Shown here in pieces: positions 26,796 to 35,210 of a stretch of 64,000 nucleotides of DNA. Within the stretch, counting starts at the first letter, position 1. Every line of letters begins with the position of its first letter. The stretch is from Verticiella sediminum. GTDB taxonomy: Bacteria > Pseudomonadota > Gammaproteobacteria > Burkholderiales > Burkholderiaceae_B. The DNA lies in NCBI RefSeq assembly GCF_007558815.1, contig NZ_VLTJ01000029.1, positions 434,001 through 498,000 of the forward strand, written 5' to 3'. Position numbers and translations under genes: made by a program. The notes under the pieces are model-generated. The model saw nothing but the letters and a program-made list of their open reading frames with translations, had not been told where the DNA came from and did not search any database.

Positions 26796-27574
26796 GCGCT
26801 TCCTCCATGATTCCGGACCCCTCGTCGGGGCTGCACCGCCTGGACTCGGGCCACGAACATGTCGGGCTGCTGGAGCTCGCGCACCCGCCCTACAACTACT
26901 TGAACGCGCCTTTGCTGGCAGCCTTGGCGGACACCCTCGAAGCCTTCGATGCGGACCCCGGCGTGCGCTGCATCGTGCTGGCGGCGCGCGGACGCGCCTT
27001 CAGCGCAGGCGCCGACTTCGGCGGCGGGGCCAATGACCCCGAGTCCCTGTATACGCAGGCGATGCGCCTGTTCCGGACGAGCAAACCGGTGGTGGCCGCC
27101 GTCCACGGCGCCGCCATCGGCGCCGGCCTGGGGCTGGCGCTGGCGGCCGACTTCCGCGTCACCTGCTCCCAAGCTCGATACTCCGCCAACTTCAACCGCT
27201 TGGGTTTCCACCCGGGGTTCGGGCTGAGCGTCACCCTGCCCAGACTGCTCGGCCCGCAGCAGGCCAGCTTGCTCCTCTACACGGGCCGCCGCATCGACGG
27301 CACCGAGGCGGTGCGCATCGGCTTGGCTGACGTCCTGGCCGAAGAAGACAAGGTACGAGTGCATGCGCTGGCCCTGGCCGCCGAGATCGCCGCCTCCGCC
27401 CCGCTCGCGGTGACAAGCACGCGAGCCACCCTGCGGGCAGGGCTCGCGGATGAGGTACAGCGCGTGAACGAGCGTGAGCGCAAACTCCAACTGGCGCAGT
27501 TCGCCACCGAGGATTTCCGGGAAGGCGTCCAGGCCATGGCGGAACGCAGGCTGCCGCAGTTCCGCGGGAAGTAA
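26792..27574 (+). CDS. Enoyl-CoA hydratase/isomerase family protein (2)
   Basis: A 260-residue crotonase-family protein. Landmarks are ARGRAFSAGADFGG, VHGAAIGAGLGLALAADFRVTC and FNRLGFHPGFGLSVTLPRLLG. The glutamates used by true hydratases are not evident at the expected loop (NRLGFHPGFG), so it may be an isomerase, hydrolase or another CoA-ester enzyme. It starts inside the stop codon of the Bug gene (ATGA). It is the last gene of the operon and convergent with the second IclR gene. Confidence 0.88.
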   Translation: MSASSMIPDPSSGLHRLDSGHEHVGLLELAHPPYNYLNAPLLAALADTLEAFDADPGVRCIVLAARGRAFSAGADFGGGANDPESLYTQAMRLFRTSKPVVAAVHGAAIGAGLGLALAADFRVTCSQARYSANFNRLGFHPGFGLSVTLPRLLGPQQASLLLYTGRRIDGTEAVRIGLADVLAEEDKVRVHALALAAEIAASAPLAVTSTRATLRAGLADEVQRVNERERKLQLAQFATEDFREGVQAMAERRLPQFRGK

Positions 27575-27704
27575 GACGCTGTCGCGGCCCCGGCTGAACT
27601 GCGCACCGGCAAGAAGGCCCGAGTTCAGTGCAATACAGGACTCGCAGGCCACCGCATCCGGTTGTGCATGAGCCGGGAGCCGGCCCGCCCCGTCGACCGG
27701 CCGG

Positions 27705-28580
27705 CTACGGCGTCACCGAGCCGAACGCGCGGGGCGGGCGCACCAGGTCGGCGTCGGCATGCGAGAGCAGCTCGCTCAGATGCTTGCCGGCAGCAACGAC
27801 GGCTTCGCAGAAAGCCGGCAGTTTCTTGCTGTCTAGCCGTTCCTGGGAACCGGCGATGCCGATGCTTCCGATCACCAGTTCGTCCGCATTGAACAACGGC
27901 GCCGAGACACCGAACACGCCAGGATTGAATTCGCCGTAAGTCACGACGTAGCCCTTGCGCCGGATGCCGGCGAGCGTGCTGCGAAAACCTTGCCAATCGG
28001 TGCCCAGTCCCGCCAGGGCGATGCTGCGCTGATGCTGCTCGAAGATGCGGCGCAGGCGATGCGGCGGAACATACGGCAGGATGATTTTCGAGGCCGCGGC
28101 GGTGAAGAGCGGCCGCCGCTGCCCGCGCGAGAACAGCGTGGGGGGAGCGCCTTCGGCCAGATGCTCGCGTATGCACATCACGGAGTCGCGGTAGAGCGCG
28201 CACAGGAGGGCCGAATGGCCCGTCAGCTCGACCAGGGACGGCAAGACCTGCCCACCCACCCGGTACAGCGGGTCCGCCAAGCGGATCTGTCGATCGAACT
28301 CCACGATCCGGGGGCCCAGCACGTAGTGCCCGTTCGCCACGGCTTCGATCAGCCCGGCCTCGTGGAGCGCCTTGATGTAGCGGTACGAGGTCGAGCGCGA
28401 AGTACCCAGGTAGTTGACCAGATCCGTCACGGGCCGCACGGGTGCGGAAGGCGTGAAGATATCCAGCAGTCCGAGCATCCGCTCCAGGCTGCTCTGCGCG
28501 TCGCCGTCCTTCTCCGACGCCTTGGCGGCCGCCGCATCGCGCCCGGACGGCGTGCGTTTGGCGGGAGCATTTCTGGCCAT
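27705..28580 (-). CDS. IclR-family transcriptional regulator
   Basis: A 291-residue IclR regulator with a basic, alanine-rich N-terminal extension of about 28 residues. The helix-turn-helix follows (SSLERMLGLLDIF, TDLVNYLGTSRSTSYRYIKALHEAGLI), then the effector domain (GHSALLCALYRDSVMCIREH, GVSAPLFNADELVIGSIGIAG). AAGGA precedes the ATG. It could regulate the operon behind it, the Bug gene ahead of it or the catabolic operon at 29947. The 293-bp gap upstream holds a direct repeat CAATATC at 28785 and 28795. Confidence 0.88.
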   Translation of the reverse strand: MARNAPAKRTPSGRDAAAAKASEKDGDAQSSLERMLGLLDIFTPSAPVRPVTDLVNYLGTSRSTSYRYIKALHEAGLIEAVANGHYVLGPRIVEFDRQIRLADPLYRVGGQVLPSLVELTGHSALLCALYRDSVMCIREHLAEGAPPTLFSRGQRRPLFTAAASKIILPYVPPHRLRRIFEQHQRSIALAGLGTDWQGFRSTLAGIRRKGYVVTYGEFNPGVFGVSAPLFNADELVIGSIGIAGSQERLDSKKLPAFCEAVVAAGKHLSELLSHADADLVRPPRAFGSVTP

Positions 28581-28784
28581 TTCGTTCCTTGTTCACCCTT
28601 GACGGCCCGCGTCCCCGCCGGCGCGTCGGCCCGATGCGACGCCGCCGATGCCATCGTCTGATCTCGAATCGCGGATCGTGGGATCCGAGCGCGAAATATA
28701 CCAGCACGCATTGTTCGCCGGGCGGTGCGACCCGCGACTTGCCGGCGGCAGCCGCGCAAGCGCGGGCGCGCCGCCCCTTCTCAA

Positions 28785-28801
28785 CAATATCCCGCAATAT
28801 C
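28785..28801. promoter_or_regulatory. Direct repeat upstream of an IclR gene
   Basis: Two copies of CAATATC with starts 10 bp apart, one helical turn, in the 293-bp region between the IclR gene and Bug gene 4. The tandem arrangement with helical phasing suggests a regulator half-site pair, but both arms are short. No gene was found in this intergenic region. Confidence 0.3.
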
Positions 28802-28873
28802 GGATTAAACAGAACCCCCTGCGACACCCGTCGCCCCCCGCGAGGCCGGGGCGGCGAACGGCGGGCCGCGGCG

Positions 28874-29839
28874 TCACTCCATCTTGATATCGGCGTCCTT
28901 GATCACCTTGGCCCAGCGCTCGGTCTCCTCGTGCAGAAAGCTCGCGAACGCCTGCGGCGAATCGGCCACCGGCTCCACTCCCTGGGCCTGCAGCGTAGCC
29001 TGCACCTCGGGCAGGTAGATGGCCTTGTGCACCTCCTGCTGCAGACGGTCGATGACCGCCGGCGGTGTACCGGCCGGCACGGCCATGCCGAACCAGTTGG
29101 TGACGACGAAACCGGGCAGCGTCTCGTTCACCGTGGGAACGTCCGGCAGCGCGGCAAGCCGCTGTTCGCCGGTGGTGGCGATCGCGCGCAGGCGCCCCGC
29201 CTGCACGAACGGGATGCCGATGGCGGCCGCCTCGAAGGTGAGCTGCACCTGCCCGGCCACCAGATCGTTGATGCTGGGACTGCTGCCCTTGTACGGCACG
29301 TGGACCATCTCCACGCCCGCGGCGGAATTGAACATCTCGGCCGCCATGTGCGGCAGCCCGCCGTTGCCGCTGGACGAGAAGTGCACCTGGCCGGGCCGTT
29401 CACGCGCATAGGCGACCAACTCGTCCACGGTGTTCACCGGCACCTTCGGGTTCACGTAGATCACGAAGCCCGACGAAGCGACCAGCGTCACCGGGTCGAA
29501 GTCCTTCTCGATGCTGAACGTCAGGTTCGTCATGAGCGACGGCGTGATCGCGAAGTTGCCCATGGTGCCCATGAACACCGTGTAGCCGTCCGGTTCGGCC
29601 CGGGCGACGGCCTGGGTGCCGATGACGCCGCCGGCGCCCGGCCGGTTGTCGATGAGCACGGATTGCCCCATCGACTCCGCCATCCGGGGTGCGATCGTGC
29701 GCGCGATGGTATCGATCGCTCCCCCCGGCGGGAAGCCGATGACGATGCGGATGGGCCGGGTCGGGAAGTCGGCGGCGGCTGCCGAGGCGGCGGCGAGCGC
29801 CATGGCCGTGGCCGCCACGGCCTTGTACAGATATCGCAT
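28874..29839 (-). CDS. Bug/TctC-family periplasmic solute receptor (4)
   Basis: A 321-residue Bug receptor. The signal peptide (ASAAAA, residues 1-22) is followed by DFPTRPIRIVIGFPPGGAIDT and DNRPGAGGVIG. AAGGAGA precedes the ATG. It is divergent from the beta-propeller / CMD / isomerase operon with a 15-bp palindrome between, and probably shares its regulation. Together with Bug 5 inside that operon, one pathway seems to have two receptors. Confidence 0.92.
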   Translation of the reverse strand: MRYLYKAVAATAMALAAASAAAADFPTRPIRIVIGFPPGGAIDTIARTIAPRMAESMGQSVLIDNRPGAGGVIGTQAVARAEPDGYTVFMGTMGNFAITPSLMTNLTFSIEKDFDPVTLVASSGFVIYVNPKVPVNTVDELVAYARERPGQVHFSSSGNGGLPHMAAEMFNSAAGVEMVHVPYKGSSPSINDLVAGQVQLTFEAAAIGIPFVQAGRLRAIATTGEQRLAALPDVPTVNETLPGFVVTNWFGMAVPAGTPPAVIDRLQQEVHKAIYLPEVQATLQAQGVEPVADSPQAFASFLHEETERWAKVIKDADIKME

Positions 29840-29870
29840 GCTGGGTCTCCTTGGGTTGAATAGTAATTTT

Positions 29871-29885
29871 TCCTACATGGTAGGA
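29871..29885. promoter_or_regulatory. Operator candidate TCCTAC-N3-GTAGGA
   Basis: A perfect 6-bp inverted repeat with a 3-base spacer (TCCTACATGGTAGGA), set in AT-rich DNA between divergent Bug gene 4 and the catabolic operon at 29947. Length and form fit a GntR- or TetR-like dimer site. No such regulator is adjacent; the nearest candidate is the IclR gene at 27705. Confidence 0.55.
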
Positions 29886-29946
29886 TAATATTTAACAACA
29901 GCCAATGACCAACCGGGTGCAGGCGGGCACAGGAGACGCAAGAGCA

Positions 29947-31011
29947 ATGAAGCAACGGATCGAGGTCTACGCCGGGACTGCCGGCCATTCCGCATGGTTC
30001 AGCGACGACTGCGGGCAGACCTGGGTACATCCCAACAGCCATTCCGGCATGTATCTGGAAGCCCGGGTCTGGACGTTCTGCCACCATCCCGATGCGCCGG
30101 AGCATCTGTATGCCGGCACCGACATGGGTGTGTTCCGCTGGAGCGAGCGCACCGCACGCTGGACGGCCATCGCCTCTCCCATGCAGGATGTCTGGGCCCT
30201 GGCGCAGGATCCGCGCGATCCGAACACCCTGTACGCGGGCACTCGCCCGGCGGGCTTCTTGCGCAGCGAAGACGGCGGTGCGCACTGGGAAGAACTGAGG
30301 GTGCCGGGCCTCGCGGCGTTCTCCGAGATCAACAGGGGGCCGACCCGGGTCACGCAGATCCTGTTCGACCCGACGGATGCGGACACGCTGTGGGCCTCGG
30401 TCGAGATCGGCGGCATTTTCCGCAGCCGCGATCGCGGCCGTACCTGGACGCCGCAGTCCGAAGGCCTGGTGTCCGCCGACGTCCACGGCCTGGCGTGCAT
30501 CCGGGACGGCCAGGGCCGCAAGATCCTCTTCGCGACGACCAACCGCGGCCTGCATCGCAGCGAGGACGAAGGCGACACCTGGACTTTCCAGCTCCTGGAC
30601 TCGCCATGGCAGTACACGCGCGCCATCGTGCCCGGCGCCGGCGACGACGCGGTGCTGTTCCTGGCCAACGGCAACGGCCCGCCCGGAAACGCCGGACGCC
30701 TGCTGCGCAGCGAGGACTACGGCCGCATGTGGCGCGACGCCGGGCTGCCGGGGCCGCTGAACAGCAGCGTCTGGTGCGTGGCCTGCCACCCGTTCGACCC
30801 CGCCCTGGTCTTCGTCGCCACCAACCTCGGCCAGTTGTTCCGCAGCACCGACGGCGGGCTGGCCTGGGAGCGATTGCCGCACGAGTTCGGCGAGATCCGG
30901 GCGCTGTGCTGGCGGCCGATCACCGTCGCACCGGACCGCCCGCCCCATTCCCTGACGGTACGCCCGCCCGTCACCGCCCCTGCACCCACCTCCGACACCG
31001 CCCTGCCATGA
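29947..31011 (+). CDS. BNR/sialidase-type beta-propeller protein, function unknown
   Basis: A 354-residue protein with at least six Asp-box-like repeats of the form S-x-D-x-G-x-x-W (SDDCGQTW, SEDGGAHW, SRDRGRTW, SEDEGDTW, SEDYGRMW, STDGGLAW), indicating a beta-propeller. No signal peptide is seen, so it is probably cytoplasmic. It lacks the arginine-rich active site needed to call it a sialidase. AGGAG lies upstream of ATG 29947; an ATG at 29905 is possible. It is first in the operon and overlaps the next gene by 4 bases, so a catalytic role such as lactonase is conceivable but unproven. Confidence 0.8.
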   Translation: MKQRIEVYAGTAGHSAWFSDDCGQTWVHPNSHSGMYLEARVWTFCHHPDAPEHLYAGTDMGVFRWSERTARWTAIASPMQDVWALAQDPRDPNTLYAGTRPAGFLRSEDGGAHWEELRVPGLAAFSEINRGPTRVTQILFDPTDADTLWASVEIGGIFRSRDRGRTWTPQSEGLVSADVHGLACIRDGQGRKILFATTNRGLHRSEDEGDTWTFQLLDSPWQYTRAIVPGAGDDAVLFLANGNGPPGNAGRLLRSEDYGRMWRDAGLPGPLNSSVWCVACHPFDPALVFVATNLGQLFRSTDGGLAWERLPHEFGEIRALCWRPITVAPDRPPHSLTVRPPVTAPAPTSDTALP

Positions 31012-31592
31012 ACCAGATCCGCTTTCCCGATATCGCCCCTGACGACATGACGCCGCAGCAGTCGGCCGTCGCCGCGGAGATCGCCGCCGGCCCCCGCGGC
31101 AGCGTCAAGGGACCGTTCCTGCCGCTGATGCACCACCCCGAGCTTGCGCGCCGCTTGCAGCGGCTGGGCGAGCATCTGCGCTTCGGTACCGGGCTGCCGC
31201 CCGAACTGATCGAACTCGCCGTGCTGCTGGTCGCGCGCCATTGGCAATGCCAGTACGAGTGGTTCGCACATGCGCGCATCGCCCGCGAGACGACCAGCCT
31301 GCCGCCATCCGTGATCGACGCCATCGCGCGCGGCGACACCCCGCCCGGCATGAGCGCCGAACAGGCCGAGGTGCACCGGTTCTGCAGCGAAGTCCTGCGC
31401 AGCGGGGAGGCCGGCGACGCCAGCTTCGCGGCGGTGCTCGAGCGCTACGGCCGGCAGGGCGCCCTGGACCTGATCGCGCTCTGCGGCTACTACAGCCTGC
31501 TCGCCATGGTCCTGAACACGGCGCGGGTCCCGCTGCCGGCGGGCGTGTCGCCGCCACTCCCGCCCCTGCCGGGCAAAACCGACGGAGGCTGA
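31008..31592 (+). CDS. Carboxymuconolactone decarboxylase (CMD) family protein
   Basis: A 194-residue CMD-family protein. The motif ARHWQCQYEWFAHARIA (residues 77-93) carries C81, E84 and H88 in the usual C-x-x-E-x-x-x-H pattern. Family members include 4-carboxymuconolactone decarboxylase (PcaC) and AhpD-like antioxidants; only one cysteine is present, which disfavours AhpD chemistry. The start overlaps the propeller stop (ATGA). In this pathway context a lactone or beta-keto acid decarboxylase is the best guess. Confidence 0.86.
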   Translation: MNQIRFPDIAPDDMTPQQSAVAAEIAAGPRGSVKGPFLPLMHHPELARRLQRLGEHLRFGTGLPPELIELAVLLVARHWQCQYEWFAHARIARETTSLPPSVIDAIARGDTPPGMSAEQAEVHRFCSEVLRSGEAGDASFAAVLERYGRQGALDLIALCGYYSLLAMVLNTARVPLPAGVSPPLPPLPGKTDGG

Positions 31593-31594
31593 AC

Positions 31595-32266
31595 ATGGCC
31601 ACCCCCCTGAACGTGGGCCTCATGGTGCCCGCCAACAACACCACCATGGAAGGCGAAATGCTGGGCTGGCTGCCGCCGGGCAGCACCTGTCGCACGCTGC
31701 GCGTGCCGCGCGGCAACGGCCTGCTCACCGCCGAAACGCTGCCCGCCTACAAGGCGGCGGCGGTGGAACTGGCCGCCCGGTTCGATCGCGACACACTGGA
31801 CGTGATCGCCTACGGCTGCACGGCCGCCGGCTTCATCCTCGGCCCCGAAGGCGACGCCGGGATCGCCGCCGATCTGGCCCGGGTCACCGGCAAACCGGTC
31901 GTCACCACGGCCAGCGCCATGGTCCACGCGCTGCAGCAAGCCGGCGCGCGCCGCATCAACGTACTCACGCCTTACCTGGACGACGTCAACGAGCGCATCC
32001 GCCGCTTTCTCGCGGCCGGCGGCATCGACGTCGAGCGCCTGGACAGCTTCCTCGCGCCCGACGTGCAGGCCCTGGGCCGCATCACCGCGGAACAGGTTCG
32101 CGCACGTGCCGAGCCGTTGCTCGAGCCCGACGTCGACGCCCTGTTCATCGCCTGCTCGCAGTTGCCCACGCTGAGCGTGATCGCCCCCCTCGCCGAGCGC
32201 TTCGGCAAACCCGTGCTGTCCTCGATCCAGGTCACGGCACAACGCGCGATGCAATACGTGCCTTGA
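31595..32266 (+). CDS. Maleate isomerase / arylmalonate decarboxylase-like (Asp/Glu racemase superfamily) protein
   Basis: A 223-residue protein with the two catalytic-type cysteines of cofactor-free isomerases: C75 in AYGCTAAGF and C187 in FIACSQLP. It also has the substrate loop VPANNTTME near the N-terminus. This two-cysteine layout matches maleate cis-trans isomerase. Arylmalonate decarboxylase has only one. GGAGG precedes the ATG, 3 bases after the CMD gene. A cis-trans isomerase fits a ring-cleavage-like route ending in fumarate or a related acid. Confidence 0.86.
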   Translation: MATPLNVGLMVPANNTTMEGEMLGWLPPGSTCRTLRVPRGNGLLTAETLPAYKAAAVELAARFDRDTLDVIAYGCTAAGFILGPEGDAGIAADLARVTGKPVVTTASAMVHALQQAGARRINVLTPYLDDVNERIRRFLAAGGIDVERLDSFLAPDVQALGRITAEQVRARAEPLLEPDVDALFIACSQLPTLSVIAPLAERFGKPVLSSIQVTAQRAMQYVP

Positions 32267-32340
32267 TGCCCCAGGCACGCCCGACGACTTGCACAGACTG
32301 ATCCGAATCAGCACCCCCACCCTATAGAGGAGACATCACC

Positions 32341-33306
32341 ATGAGCCCGAAACTGCTGCCGGCAGCCTTGCTTGCCCTTGGCCTGGCTTCGGCGGCGCAG
32401 GCCCAGAATGCCTGGCCCGACAAACCCATACGCATCATCGTGCCGTTCACGGCGGGCTCTTTCACCGACACCGCAGCGCGCGCGGTCGGCAACGAATTGT
32501 CCACCCAGCTCGGCCAGCCCATCGTGGTGGAGAACCGGGGCGGCGCCGGCAGCATGCTCGGCACCGACGTCGTGGCCAAGGCGGCCCCGGACGGCTATAC
32601 CTTCCTGCTCACCGACAACTCGTTCCCCGTCTCGGCCGCCCTCTACCAGAAACTGCCGTATCGGCCGTTCGAGGACCTCATGCAGGTCACGCTGGTGGCC
32701 GAGGCCCCCGCCGTGATGGTCGGGCGCCCCGACCTGCCGACCAAGACCCTCAAGGAAACCCTGGACCGGGCAAAGGAACAGCCGGACACGCTCACCTTCG
32801 GCTCGGGCGGACAGGGCTCGTCCGCCCACCTGGCGATGGAGCAACTGCTGCTCGAGGCCGGCGTGCAGGCCGTCCACGTCCCCTTCAAGGGTGTCGCTGC
32901 CGCCATGATCGAAATCGCCGCCGGGCGCGTGGACGTGGGCATCGGCAGCGTCGGCTCGACCGTGCAGTACATCGGGGACAACCGCCTGCTCGGCCTCGCG
33001 ATCAGCGGCGAGCAGCGCCATCCGATGTTCCCGGAAGTACCCACGTTTGCCGAGGCCGGCTACCCCGAATACGACATGATGTACCGATTCGGCATCATGG
33101 CTCCGGCCGGCACCCCGGCCGAGATCGTCGACCGCCTGCAGAAGGGCGTGGCCCAGGCCTTACAGAACCCGCGGGTACAGGAGACGTTCAGGTCGGCCGG
33201 CGTCGAACCCAAGGCCAGCACCCCGGCCGAATACGCCAAGCTGACGCGCGACGAGAGCGAGACCTGGAAGGGCGTGATCCAGCGCGCCAATGTGAAGGTG
33301 GACTAG
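32341..33306 (+). CDS. Bug/TctC-family periplasmic solute receptor (5)
   Basis: A 321-residue Bug receptor. The signal peptide (ASAAQA, residues 1-20) is followed by AWPDKPIRIIVPFTAGSFTDT and ENRGGAGSMLG. GAGGAGA precedes the ATG. It sits within the catabolic operon between the isomerase and the aldolase, pointing to the same ligand. The first loop reads PFTAGSFTD instead of PFPPGG, a possible specificity change. The intergenic repeat copy 2 begins 4 bases after its stop. Confidence 0.92.
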   Translation: MSPKLLPAALLALGLASAAQAQNAWPDKPIRIIVPFTAGSFTDTAARAVGNELSTQLGQPIVVENRGGAGSMLGTDVVAKAAPDGYTFLLTDNSFPVSAALYQKLPYRPFEDLMQVTLVAEAPAVMVGRPDLPTKTLKETLDRAKEQPDTLTFGSGGQGSSAHLAMEQLLLEAGVQAVHVPFKGVAAAMIEIAAGRVDVGIGSVGSTVQYIGDNRLLGLAISGEQRHPMFPEVPTFAEAGYPEYDMMYRFGIMAPAGTPAEIVDRLQKGVAQALQNPRVQETFRSAGVEPKASTPAEYAKLTRDESETWKGVIQRANVKVD

Positions 33307-33310
33307 GATG

Positions 33311-33400
33311 CCCCCCTACGCGCTGACGCGCGCCCCCCTCAGGGGGGCGGCACCGGCCGACCGGCAAAGCCGGCTCGGCGGTGCCCTGGATCGGATCGCC
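33311..33400. repeat. Intergenic hairpin repeat, copy 2
   Basis: A second copy of the element at 20221: the same 19-mer CCCCCCTACGCGCTGACGC, a CGCCCCCC/GGGGGGCG hairpin, GACCGGCAAAGCCGG and GTGCCCTGGATCG. Small indels occur between copies in the first hairpin loop. It starts 4 bases after the Bug gene stop and lies inside an otherwise one-direction gene series, so it may attenuate or stabilise the upstream mRNA. Confidence 0.75.
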
Positions 33401-33450
33401 GCAACGCTTCTTCCTTCCCGGCGGCATGCCGGGTTCTTCCGGAGCAATTG

Positions 33451-34248
33451 ATGCATTTCCCCTTCGAAAACAGCGCCCGCAGCCGGCTGCAACGCGGCGA
33501 ACTGGTGCTCTGCATGGGCCTGCGCCAGGCCCGCACGGTGGACATCGCGCCGATGGTGCAGGCCTGCGGGTTCGACGCGCTCTACCTCGACATGGAACAC
33601 AGCCCGATCTCGCTGGAGACCGTCGCGGCCATCTGCACTGCCGCGGTGGGTTTCGGCATCACGCCGCTGGTCCGGGTGCCGGGCCATGACAGCGAACACC
33701 TGTCGCGCGCGCTGGACGGTGGCGCGCTGGGCATCATCGTGCCGCACGTGGACACCGTGGAACAGGCGCACGCCATCGTGCATGCGGGCAAGTACCCGCC
33801 GATCGGGCACCGTTCGGTCATGGGCAGCGGGCCGACCCTGGGCTATCGCAGCCTGGGGCTGGCCGAGATCAACGCCACGCTGAACCGCGAGACCCTGCTG
33901 ATCGCCATGCTGGAGACGCCCGCCGGCATCGCCAACGCCGATGCCATCGCCGCCGTGCCGGGCATCGACATGCTGCTGATCGGCGCCAACGACCTGTGCA
34001 CCGAAATGGGCATCCCGGGCCAGTTGCGCCATCCCAACCTGTTCTCGGCCTTCGAGACGGTCGCCGACGCCTGCCGCACCCACGGCAAGGTACTGGGCGT
34101 AGGCGGCGTGCGCGGCGACGCCGAGCTGCAGGGCCGCCTGCTCGGGCTCGGCGCGCGCTTTCTCATCGCCGGCAGCGACGTGACCTATCTGATGCAGGCG
34201 GCCCGCAAGGACGCGGACGCGCTGCGCGCCCTTGCGGGCACGGCCTGA
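33451..34248 (+). CDS. HpcH/HpaI-family aldolase
   Basis: A 265-residue class II aldolase of the HpaI / 2-dehydro-3-deoxyglucarate aldolase family. DMEHSPIS (H50) holds the catalytic base, R74 in LVRVPG binds pyruvate, and E154 (LETPAG) and D180 (GANDL) are the metal ligands. It cleaves a 4-hydroxy-2-oxo acid to pyruvate and an aldehyde or keto acid. GGAG precedes ATG 33451. It is near-adjacent to the amidohydrolase and probably completes the pathway with pyruvate release. Confidence 0.92.
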   Translation: MHFPFENSARSRLQRGELVLCMGLRQARTVDIAPMVQACGFDALYLDMEHSPISLETVAAICTAAVGFGITPLVRVPGHDSEHLSRALDGGALGIIVPHVDTVEQAHAIVHAGKYPPIGHRSVMGSGPTLGYRSLGLAEINATLNRETLLIAMLETPAGIANADAIAAVPGIDMLLIGANDLCTEMGIPGQLRHPNLFSAFETVADACRTHGKVLGVGGVRGDAELQGRLLGLGARFLIAGSDVTYLMQAARKDADALRALAGTA

Positions 34249-34259
34249 AGGAGTTCCCC

Positions 34260-35186
34260 TTGTCCCATCCCCATGAACACGAAGCGCCGGCAGTCGCCGC
34301 GCCGGCGCTCGCCTGCGACAGCCACTTCCACGTCTTCGGCCCGGCCGAGCGCTATCCCCACGGCGCCGAATTGCGCTATGCGCCGCCGCTCGCCCCGCTG
34401 GCCGACTACCTCGCCCTGGCTCGCCTGCTGGGCATCGAGCGCTACGTATTCGTGCAGCCCAGCGCCTACGGCCGCGACAATCGCTGCATGCTGGACGCCA
34501 TGCGGGAAGTGGGCGACGCATGCCGGGGCATCGTCGACATCGACGAGAACGCACCGGACAGCGAACTCGCGCAACTGCACGCGCAAGGCGTGCGCGGCGT
34601 GCGCATCAACGTGCGGCCGATCAAGCCCTACGAAGCCGGCTTCGCGCCGACGCTGCTGCCCCGCATCGAGCGCCTGGCGGCGCGCTGCGCCGAGATCGGC
34701 TGGCACCTGGACTTCCTGCTGCCGGGCTGGCTCACCACCGAGCTGATGCCGCAGTTGCGCGCCCTGCGGCTGCCGTTCACCCTGGCGCACCTGGGCATGC
34801 ACCTGGCGCGCGACGGCGTCGAGGCGCCGGGTTACGCCGAGCTGCTCGATCTCCTGCGCCACGGCGAGGGCTATTGTCGGGTCAAGCTGACCGGCATCTA
34901 CCGCATTTCCACCGCGCCCGGCTTCAGCGACGTGGGGCCGATGGTGCGGGCGCTGCTCGAGGCCGCGCCCGACCGTCTGCTCTGGGGCAGCGACTACCCG
35001 CACCTCTCGTTCGCGCAGAACAGCTCGGTCGCTCTGTTCAACAAGCTGGCCGAATGGGTGCCCGAGGCCGGCATGCGCCAGCGCATCCTGGTCGACAATC
35101 CGGCCGAGCTGTTCGGGTTCCGAGAGGAGCGGGCCGCGGCGCCGCCGCAGCCGCGCCGCGGCCAGGACGATCGCACCGTCCCCTGA
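34260..35186 (+). CDS. Amidohydrolase-2 family protein, LigI-like lactonase
   Basis: A 308-residue metal-dependent hydrolase with a TTG start: AAGGAG lies 7 bases before TTG 34260 and no ATG fits the family N-terminus. Active-site residues are H22 and H24 (DSHFHVFGP), H177 (LAHLGMH) and D245 (LLWGSDYPH). The pattern matches 2-pyrone-4,6-dicarboxylate lactonase (LigI) and 4-sulfomuconolactone hydrolase. It would open a lactone whose product the adjacent aldolase could split. A proline/arginine-rich tail follows residue 280. Confidence 0.88.
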   Translation: MSHPHEHEAPAVAAPALACDSHFHVFGPAERYPHGAELRYAPPLAPLADYLALARLLGIERYVFVQPSAYGRDNRCMLDAMREVGDACRGIVDIDENAPDSELAQLHAQGVRGVRINVRPIKPYEAGFAPTLLPRIERLAARCAEIGWHLDFLLPGWLTTELMPQLRALRLPFTLAHLGMHLARDGVEAPGYAELLDLLRHGEGYCRVKLTGIYRISTAPGFSDVGPMVRALLEAAPDRLLWGSDYPHLSFAQNSSVALFNKLAEWVPEAGMRQRILVDNPAELFGFREERAAAPPQPRRGQDDRTVP

Positions 35187-35210
35187 TCGCCCTCATCGCA
35201 TGCCGAAAGC

